Below, one piece after another: positions 55,971-64,000 of a DNA stretch of 64,000 nt (within the stretch, counting starts at the first letter, position 1; every line of letters starts with the position of its first letter). The notes under the pieces were generated by a model. That model saw nothing but the letters and a program-made list of their open reading frames with translations, did not search any database and was not told the origin of the DNA. Made by a program: the position numbers and the translations under genes. This DNA comes from Immersiella caudata (taxonomy: Eukaryota; Ascomycota; Sordariomycetes; Sordariales; Lasiosphaeriaceae): positions 7,006,001 to 7,070,000 of the forward strand of contig JAULSU010000001.1 in the NCBI GenBank assembly GCA_030512335.1, in the 5' to 3' direction.

Positions 55971-57089
55971 TTGTTATTTGTTGGAATGGACATGTGGGAA
56001 TGTGCCCTGTGGGGTTGTGCTGGTGTCTTGTGGGCTTGTGGAGAGGGTGTGGGGATGGGGGCTGGAAGGCTGGGCGGTGGGTCGAATGTTTGGGGGGGAA
56101 GGGGGGTTTGTTCCGTTATTTTCGCGTCTATGGTTCTCCGCGCCATTATAGGCTGCAGGGTTTGGTCGGCGACTGCTTTGGCAGTCTGTGCGGCAGTTGG
56201 TGCAGTGTTCTATGGGTGGTCTAGAAGCAACAAGCATGGGCTGAGGGAGATGATGGTGCTGGTGGGACCATGGTAGATACAACGGCTTCGGCCAAAAGAA
56301 AGGGTCCTTTTTGGTTAGTGCGCTTGGTGTCATTGACACTGGGAAGTAGGTGTCAACCATATCGCTTATGGCTTCTTACAACGTCAATGAGGCCTCTAAC
56401 AATGCAGATAACACCTCAAGCAATATATTTTAGGTACTTTAGAATGTAAATATCGGCATTTAAAATGCGTGGAACGCCGTTTTGTCTTGGCCAAAAGCCT
56501 GTGTTAATCTAGGGTGGTAAGGTGTTCTTTTTTGCGTGCAGATGGCCCCTTTCTTTCGGCCGGAGTCTTTGGAAGCCTTTGCCAAAGTGTTAGGCATCCA
56601 CAGTGCTCTTTTTGTTCTTCACATTGCTGTTTCTACACTAATTTTCTGGTATTGTTTCTCTCTGTTGTGATTCCTATTGCTTCTCTCCTACGTCTGATCC
56701 GCTTCTCCAAATATGGATGGCCCTCTTGGTGTAGCAGTTTCGTTGAGACGTAAACCACCACTTGTTATTTATCTTTAACCCTACCCGACTTGAAGAGTCG
56801 CCTGCTTCAGCAAGAGATTACCAGACATCACTAGACACTTGCTAGAGACATTGTTTAAGGAGGTCGTAGCGGTGGTGGTAATACGAGCACCCAAAACTAG
56901 GTCCTCGCAACTCTACGGCCATTTTAGACTGTGGCCACTATAGCCAAGACAGCCTAGAATAGTGACTCCCTCGCTCAGTCTGGCTCAGTCTGGCTTAGTC
57001 TGGCACAGCCCAATGCAGCAATTGCTCAGTTCCGAAGAAGGAAAGGGAGTTTCGTGTTGTCGATTTCAAGGTGGTATTAAGGGTGTTTG
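55971..57089. other. intergenic region with A/T-rich patch and short tandem repeat
   Basis: The 56380-56480 stretch is A/T-rich (caatatattttaggtactttagaatgtaaatat-like) in contrast to its flanks. A 10-bp tandem repeat lies at 56974-57004. No gene supported. The composition and the neighbouring pseudogene suggest decayed DNA. Confidence 0.4.
56974..57004. repeat. 10-bp tandem repeat, three copies
   Basis: Three copies of ctcagtctgg, the third with one change (cttagtctgg), followed by a partial copy. The difference between copies is a single C-to-T. Confidence 0.85.
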
Positions 57090-57571
57090 TTACGCAGACA
57101 GAAAGCTAGGCATCCGGTCATCAAACGCCAGAAAGTCTGGCACCTTCCGCGGGGGCGTCTCGAGGCTCGCCGAATCGCCGCTTGTGCTGTTGTGCTCGAT
57201 TCCCCCGACCGTCTCACGCTCATTAAGCAGCTGCTCGACGTGCGCTTCTAGACGTACGATCATTTCGACTGCCTCCTCGATCTCATCATCCAATCTCTTG
57301 TTTGTCACCTCCTTTTGGCGTTGTCTTTCTCCAATTCCTCCACCTGCGCCTCCAGGGCAGTTTATTTCTCGCGGCGGTTGAATATCTCCAGCTCAAGGTT
57401 CCAGTTTTGCTTTTGCAGCCAAGACAGTTCTTGTTCCATAGCCTTCGAGCCTAGGTTTTCCTGCACGGCTGGCGCTGAACCGGTTTCCCCGGTGGTTACT
57501 CAGCTAGATGGGCGCTTGCTTCTACGGACCCTCCGCTCGCGTTCCAATTTCTCTTGTAAATGGGAGGACAT
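57090..57571 (-). pseudogene. broken centrosomin N-motif (Cnn_1N) coiled-coil gene
   Basis: Reading from ATG at 57571: MSSHLQEKLERERRVRRSKRPSS, stop, VTTGETGSAPAVQENLG, SKAMEQELSWLQKQNWNLELEIFNRREK, stop, TALEAQVEELEKDNAKR, frame shift, VTNKRLDDEIEEAVEMIVRLEAHVEQLLNERE and a short C-terminus to the stop at 57090. The motif ME-x2-L-x2-L-x-KQN-x-L-x-LE(I/L)-x2-RRE, followed by coiled coil, is that of the microtubule-associated Cnn_1N family found in spindle-pole or microtubule-organising proteins. Lesions: TGA at 57500-57502, TAA at 57362-57364 (just where the family has Gln in RREKQ), and a one-base shift near 57310. Intact family members are far longer, so this is also truncated. Confidence 0.7.
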
Positions 57572-58297
57572 TGTAGGGAGGGGCTCTTAAGAGTGTGTGG
57601 ATGCTTCTCGCGAGAACTGTGACTTGGAACGTGTTCTTCCTTCGATCAAAGGTGCGGAAACCGGACGACCATTTATCCTTAGTCGCGGCTCTGATTTGAT
57701 TCCTTTGACCAGTGGATCACATGGGTGACCACGCAGGTGGTCATCTTTGATGCCTACAAGGAACTGGATGAACCTTTGTTGCAACCTTTGTTATACCATA
57801 GCACTGTCGAGGAAGCTCTGCAGACACTCGCCCAAAACAAGTCAAGGCCGTTTTGAACATCAAGGGCAGACGTCAATTTTGAGTCTCGGATGCAACCGAC
57901 CCTTTGTCCCATTTCGATGTCTCGGCAAAAGCGGCCGGCTTTGAACAACCTGCAATTGATTGTCGACAAGTGGCAAGTGATTGGTCGAGACAGGGGCCTG
58001 GGTGCTGTGGCGCTCATGGCGGGCTGCTGTCTGAAACTGACAATAGCAATTGAATTCGTAACAGGGCTGCGGTGAGTGAGGGGAGGAAATAGAAGAAGCC
58101 TCTCTCGTCCAAGCCAATTCCCCCGTGGTCGATTCCTTATCCACTGGCAAAGGACGGGAAGGAACCATCGCTCCAACGTTCACCCGGGCTCCCGAAACCC
58201 AGCGTTTAGACGTCCACCCAGGCGCGCCAGAGCACCAGCAGGCCAACCACCGTGATCACCGGCCCCACCGGGTCCTCCCCTCCACCTCTCCCTGGCC
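57572..58297. other. intergenic region
   Basis: Between the broken Cnn_1N gene and the transcription-factor gene. It contains a near-duplicate of 11 bases (aacctttgttgcaacctttgtt, about 57770-57792). The right end is C-rich leader. No gene supported. Confidence 0.45.
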
Positions 58298-61201
58298 ATG
58301 CTTCCCTCGCGCCAACAAGTTGCGGATCCTACGTTTCTCGGGATAATGGAGCAGAATGGCATTGACATTCTGTGCGACGCCGCTGGCTCCGACCTGCTCG
58401 CATCCATTCAAGCTTTTCCTAGTGCCTCTGCCGCCGCCACCGATCGGCTCGTGGAGCCGCTCGTGAAACGGGCGAGGCGAAGTCCCCCACCTTCCACCGC
58501 ACCCACTCACGTCTGCCACCTGTGTAAACGCGTCTACGAGCGCGCCGACCACTTGACAAGACACCTGCGGTCGCACGAAAATGCCCGCCAGTACCAATGC
58601 TCGCGGTGTCCCAAACGTTTCAATCGCGCCGATCTGCTGACGCGCCATGAGGCGACCCACGACCGGGAGAGCGACGGGGGCCGGTCGATGATCCGCAGGA
58701 CGGAGCGGACCGTTGAAGCGGTGGGTCACTACGGCGCCATGCCCCAAGCAGGAAAAACTGACACTCGCCAGTGTTTGGGTTGTGCGGCTTCAAAAGCAAA
58801 ATGTGACGACCAGAAGCCCTGCTCCCGCTGCCGGGCAAAGGGCATTGCCTGTGAAAGGGCGTCCAAGAAGACCCAGAAGTACAGGACAGTTGGTAATGAC
58901 GTACTCATCATTCCCAGGCGTGAAATATCTTGCTGATAGATGCTCTTGCAGACGGCTCCAGTATCTCTCCGACGCTCGACACGGGGACCCACCCTTCCGA
59001 TGTGTCGGACTACGCCATCCCGTACCCAAGGCCGGTGCCTGTTGCCATCCCCGGCAGTGCGTACCCCGACATTGCCGACCATGTCACCGCCGAGGCCCTT
59101 CCCGCGGCCATGAATGACGAGATGCTTTTCTTCAACCCACCACATGACCCATTCCCGGAGATGGACTTCGCATCCTGGGACTTTTGGGGGGAGTTGGCTG
59201 TGCCCCGATTCGGTTCTAGTTCCGTATCAACGTCTTCGAGAACGACCGGTCGTGGCCTAGAGGACACTGCCAAGCGTCATGCCGCCTTTAAACGATCACC
59301 GTGGCTATGGGAACCGGAATTTTCGAAAAACTACGTCCAGAGAGACCTGGAAGGACTTCACGTAGACGAGGACGAGGCGCTTCCTCGCTCTTCTGCGGCC
59401 GCTCAACCCCTGAACGGCTGGACAGACCATCTGAAGATGACTGCTGCAACCCGTGACCGTCTATTCGCCATTGCTCTGGCCGAGCTCAAAGGTAGCGCCC
59501 GCGCGCCGTCTTTTCCGTCTCTGGAGCTGCTGGATTACCTCCTCCAGGCCAACTTTGTGCATGACGAGTACCACGCGTGTGACAGTTGGATCCACTCTGC
59601 TTCATTCGACCCCCAAGACGCGCTACCTGAACTCCTCGCCTCCATTATTTCCCACGGCGCAGGCTTTATCGCTGTCCCTGCGGTGTGGCAGTTCGGGCTT
59701 GCTCTGCAAGAGATAATCCGCCTTCGTCTCGCCGCCCTTTTCGAGGGCGATAACGCCAACACCCGCCGACTCGATTGCATTCAGACATACATGCTGTCGT
59801 TGGATGTGGGCATCTGGAGCGGCTTCAAGCGCCGAACTGAGCTTGCCGAGGGATTTTTACTCCCGCTGGTGACGGTAGGATGCCATCTTGCCCTGAATCT
59901 CCTCCCATACTGACACTGGTGTGAAGATGCTTCGTCGAGCTGGTATCTTTGCCGCTGCATCGGACTCGGCCTCCCTTCCCCCTCTCCCGTCAGACTCGCC
60001 CGAGGCGCTCGAAGCAAAGTGGCGGAGCTTCATCAAGAAAGAGTCCTACAAAAGGTATTGTAGATATACTTCTGAAATCCGCGTGTGCAACGGCTAAAAG
60101 CTGCCACCCCTTTCCAGGGTTGTTCTTCACCTCTTCCTCCACGATACCCAGACATCAATTTCATATCAGAAACCTCCTCTTGTGCCCTTCACCGAGCTCA
60201 ACTTTAGCCCGCCAGCCTCTAGAGACCTCTGGCGTGCCCCGTCAGCCGAAGCATGGCGTGCATGCTACCTCTCCAAACCCTTGATATCCGCCTCTAAACT
60301 ACCCAGGGTCTCCGATATGCTGCACTCCCTTGCAGCCATCGAGAACCTGGGCGAGGCTTTGGACCTAGACCTCTGCCACTTCGTGCTACTCAACAGCTTC
60401 TGGTCAGTCATCAACGCCTACCGCGACAGCGTCAAATTCTACGACAACAACCAAAACTTCTCCAATGCGCCTCAAAATACCCCCCGACGCCTCTGGCTCG
60501 ATTCCCAACAACAAGATGTCTACCGCGATCTCTCTGATATCGCCTCACACCTCACCTCGTCCCCTTCCTCCAATCCCGAACTCGCGCTCACCGCCGAGCT
60601 TCTCAAAATGACCCTCCACGTCTCCCTTGACACCCTCCAGCACTTCGCCGGCAAGTCCGGCGAGGACGCCGCCCGCCGCGCCTCTGCCTGCCTGGAAAAC
60701 GACTGGATGCACCGCCCTGACGCCCACCACGCCGCCTGGCACGCTGGCCAAGTCCTCCGCTGCGCGCGCCAAATGCCTCCCGCTTCGCTCCGCGACTTCA
60801 ACGCCATGGCCGTATACTTCTCGGCACTCACCCTCTGGATCTACTTCCTTCTCTACCGCGGAGAATCTGACGCCTCGCTTGATGATCGCGTGGCGGGCAA
60901 GAGACAGCAGCATTCATCGATCGTTATTCTTGACGGGGAAGAAACAAGGGAGACAGGGGCCTATCTGCAGTTTGGAAGGGGCATGCCGAAGTTGAGGGAT
61001 ATGCCGTACAGAGATGGAGGCGGGGAGTGGCTGCGGGGGGAGACGGAGTCGGAGACGTCGGGGATGGTGTTGGATATTGCGCGGAGGGTGTTGAGGGATA
61101 ACTTTCCTGTTAGCAACGAACCATTACCACCACTAGTGGATAGTCTGTCGAAGCTTCTGAGGGAGCTGGGGAGCAGTGGACAGCATGGTGTTGGGGGATA
61201 A
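58298..61201 (+). CDS. transcription factor with two C2H2 zinc fingers, a Zn2Cys6 cluster and a fungal-specific TF domain
   Basis: Four exons: 58298-58892, 58952-59874, 59927-60054 and 60118-61201; 909 residues, all in phase. Two classical C2H2 fingers come first (CHLCKRVYERADHLTRHLRSH, then CSRCPKRFNRADLLTRHEATH). A Zn2Cys6 binuclear cluster follows (C-x2-C-x6-C-x5-C-x2-C-x6-C, from CLGCAASKAKC). A linker and the acidic, Phe/Trp-rich stretch FFNPPHDPFPEMDFASWDFW may be an activation segment. The rest matches the fungal_trans middle-homology region, with helices such as FALALQEIIRLRLAALF-like and CIQTYMLSLDVGIWSG. A second ATG at 58346 (MEQNGIDIL) is an alternative start. Nuclear DNA-binding regulator; targets unknown. 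Confidence 0.9.
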
Positions 61202-61588
61202 TGAGCTGTGTTTGGACGGCAATTTGTCGGTGGTTTGATGTCTCTCCGAATTTTAGCGAGCGTGATTGTCTTTCGGTGTTGATAGGATTAGAGGGGCGGA
61301 TTCTCTGCCTACTCAGAGTGATATGTATCTGTGGAAAGGCATCGCTTCATTGTCTGCTACTGATACAAGTACGTCTACTATCCTACATCTCGTCGACCCC
61401 TAAAACGCGGTTTTTCTCCCTTTGACGCCCCCCATTTTTCATTCTCCCCTGCTCTGAAAACAACTACGCCTTCCGAAATGCAACCTATGGCCTAAAGGTT
61501 CGCTCAAAAGTCCCCCATTTTCCACCCACCCCTGAAAATCGATTCCCTGCATTGCATCGCTCCAAACTCGTTCATCTTCCGCACACAA
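61202..61588. other. intergenic region between convergent genes
   Basis: About 390 bp between the stop codons of the transcription factor and the RdRP. It contains tacatctcgtcgacccct at 61384-61401, an 18-base word also found at 15938-15955. Confidence 0.5.
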
Positions 61589-64000
61589 TTATTTGGCGGG
61601 CGCCGCGGCGCTCAACAAACGCTCCCAGGGAGCTTCCTGGGTCTCAATCATGATAGTCTCCTCAACTTCACTCTCCTCTGCGCTGGTAACTGTGCCACTG
61701 CCTAAATCCTCAAAGCCCGAGCTGCTCAACTCCCCCGAAGTATCGATCTCAGGCGGGGCGGTGTCCATCAACAAACCGCAGTCGCCACGCATATCCACAA
61801 GTTGAGCTGGGTCGTCAAGATACCCTCGGCTGGCGGGAGGAGAAATAATCTGATCGACAGCACGCCAGATTTCGGTCTCGTCCGAGAGGTCAATGAGGTC
61901 CACCTCGGCTACCGGTTCCTCAGGCTTCAGCGCTTCCGGTGATTGTGGCGCCTTCGGTTCTGGCGCCTCATCGCTGCCCCAATACTCATCATCGTCATCG
62001 TCGTGATGAAACAGGTGCAAGATCTCTCCCCGGTGAATCAGCTGACCGTCGTCCATCCTGGTATAGCTCATCGACTCGTCGTAGGTGTCGAGATCCAGGC
62101 CGTTCGTATTCAACTCGTTGATCATCACTGGTACCGATTGCTTTGCCCGAGGCTGAGGAACGCCCAGATGTACCAGACGTGCCCGCTTTTGCTCTGCGGC
62201 CATGCCACCAGCAATCTCTCCCAGAACGCCATCAAAGAGCCACGGGAAGCTGATGAGAGGCATTGAGCGCGCCCTGATTCGCCTCTTCGCAATGTTTCCA
62301 TCAGGTCTAACGTGGGGTTGGCGAGCTTCGTGGAGGGCGATTTGGACCTCCTCCCAAGTGACCCGGTACATGGCTGCCACGAAAGGACCGAAGTTCTCGA
62401 TATCGTGAGGCCCACCGGTCACGCCCGCTTCTTTGATGCAAAGATCTCGGAATAGCTTCTTCAGGGAGTATGCCTCTTGTCCCACCTTCTCTTGGACCTT
62501 ATAGCTGGAATCATAACGTGGCTTGGACATAACGAAGCCAGTCCAGAGCTCAAACTCGGTGCCGATCTCCAGCTGAGCCATGACTCTTCGCATCGCAATA
62601 TCGTATTGAGTTTTCAAGCGCCTCGCCTTCTTCAGCAGCTCGTTCGGCAGCTTATATCGCTTCAGGATCCGATCATCAAAGGGCTTCTTGTAGTCCTCAT
62701 TGACGTCGAAGACTTCCTTCTGTACCATGTCATATAGCTGACCCAGGGCTGTGGTCGAGTGGTAGCTATTTCGGTGGCTCTTTTCCATGAAGTGAGGCCA
62801 TTTTCTGGGCTCCAGCTTTCTGTCCCAATCTGCCGGGACCCCCGTCTTGACGTAGTCAACGGCGTGCGAGTGTAGCTTCGCGAGGTTCAAACCTATTATA
62901 CATTGTCAGGAGAATTCCGAAGACACATTAGGACCAAGACAAACTTACACTTCGAGCTCTTCGCGCCCTGCTCCTCAGAATCCGCGGTCGCCAAGTGAGC
63001 ATGCGCAATCAGTGGCAGATTGTTGTGCTTCATGTAGAGCACAAAGAAGTGCTTCAGCGCATCGGCGGCTACGTCTCTCTCTTCCACGACGGGTGGCAAG
63101 GGGGTGTAGTCCATCGGCGGGTAACTCCATTCCTTTGGGAGGAGTCTCTCATCCCATACGACGAAAAAGTCATCGCCGTCCAAGTCGCCACCTGAGCACT
63201 GGCTGGGGATATCTCTATCCCCGTTGCGAGGGAAGATCACAACATCCCTGATGTGGCGTAACTTGGGAGAATCCACCGCCCTCACGACCCGTATGTCGCC
63301 AGGGTGAAGAGATGGGTTGCGACCGACGAGACAAAGCCCTGTAACAACCTTGTACTCTGTCTTGTCCTCCGGATCTGGAACCTGTAAGAAGATTTCTGGC
63401 AGGAAGTCATTGCCGACTTGCCTGTCGCGATCTGAAGTTGAGTTCGAATAACCGCGCAAAGTGTTCGTCTCATCGACGCCGCCGAGCACGAAAGCCCCTT
63501 TCTCGACAATCAGTCTGGCTTTCTCCTTCATGGCCTTAATAGACGAAGACCTCCAAAGTTTGAGAAGGGCGAGAACAAAAGGCTCTTGTGATTGCATGAA
63601 TCCATTGAGGACCATCTCCTCGATTGTCTTCGTCGTCTGGTTCTCATCAACGAAGCGGGAAAGGAGGCCTGCTGCCTTGGCCGGGTCTAACATGGCAGCG
63701 TCGTAATTGGCGAGCTGTTCGGACATCATGTCCACAAAGACCTGGGTCGGCACCCCTAAGCAAGATAAAATGCTGATAGTCTGGCGATTGAGGGCGGCGG
63801 ATGCATATTGTGAGCATCTGATAATCTCCAGTCCGTTGTACTCGGCGAGGAACTTCTCCTGAGATTTGCGGATATGGACCCCGAGACCGGTGACCTCTGG
63901 CCAAACAACCAATACACCCTTGCAGCCACCCATCCGAAACTGAACTGCTGAAGGGGGGGGTGAGATGTTCCAGTCTTGAGCAATCATGCCGGCCAGGAGA
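61589..64000 (-). CDS. RNA-dependent RNA polymerase, C-terminal part (5' end outside the window)
   Basis: The gene enters from the right edge; visible exons are 64000-62950 and 62892-61589, joined across a 57-bp intron at SSKC/LNLAK. The first visible segment (PPPSAVQFRMGGCKGVL) and the catalytic motif GGDLDGDDFFVVWD identify a cellular RdRP of the QDE-1/SAD-1/RRP-3 type, which makes double-stranded RNA in quelling, meiotic silencing or related pathways. YPPMDYTPLPP and HLATADSEEQGAKSSKCLNLAKLHSHAVDYVKTG are also family-typical. The C-terminal 200 residues or so are acidic and variable, with an HHDDDDDEYWGSDE patch. Without the N-terminus I cannot say which paralogue it is. It is convergent with the transcription-factor gene. 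Confidence 0.92.

Noticed and set aside
1..64000. CRISPR arrays, bacterial operons, insertion sequences, telomere repeats
   Set aside because: None seen; the DNA is fungal nuclear and lacks such structures. No transposon with terminal repeats could be shown either.

Overview
The window is nuclear DNA of a filamentous ascomycete (Pezizomycotina; gene content, small GT-AG introns of about 50-70 bp and pyrimidine-rich leaders fit Sordariomycetes, probably Sordariales, but no marker fixes the genus). There are no operons. Genes are individually promoted, intron-bearing and spread over both strands. All exon models below were built by hand from splice signals, reading-frame continuity and family motifs; most close in phase.

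Left part (1-18.8 kb): a Rac GTPase (+), a Nop6-like nucleolar RRM protein (-), a secreted/membrane fungal protein (-), a 895-aa EGF-containing single-pass membrane protein (-), a broken DUF3669-type gene (-), a further gene remnant (-) and an eight-exon Rsr1/Krev-1 GTPase (-). Middle (18.8-36 kb): a PQ-loop membrane protein with tiny 5' exons and two coding lesions (-), Cms1 (+), a CFEM/GPI protein with Asn-Gly and proline tracts (+), a 2-oxoglutarate/Fe(II) oxygenase (-), Aim11 (+), an orphan two-exon gene (+) and a cupin remnant (+). Right part (36-64 kb): a 1187-aa disordered protein with an N-myristoylation-type start (+), a phosphoinositide phospholipase C (+), a 33-aa zinc-ribbon-like protein whose start codon is a separate exon (+), a tandem tRNA-Glu/tRNA-Asp pair (-), a broken centrosomin-motif gene (-), a transcription factor combining C2H2 and Zn2Cys6 domains (+), and the 3' part of an RNA-dependent RNA polymerase (-) that runs off the window.

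Functionally the set is housekeeping and regulatory: polarity and cytoskeleton GTPases (Rac, Rsr1), ribosome assembly (Nop6, Cms1), lipid signalling (PLC), cell-surface proteins (CFEM, EGF), RNA silencing (RdRP). The most unusual material is the group of genes with isolated lesions (DUF3669, PQ-loop, Cnn_1N, cupin), several explainable by C-to-T changes giving TAA or TGA, the micro-exons of the PQ-loop gene, the start-codon exon of the zinc-ribbon gene and the apparently dicistronic tRNA pair. I found no clearly new multi-gene system. Several long gene-poor stretches (10.4-14.0, 18.8-21.9, 35.8-40.5, 44.1-47.4 and 49.9-54.4 kb) hold only short chance reading frames as far as I can see.
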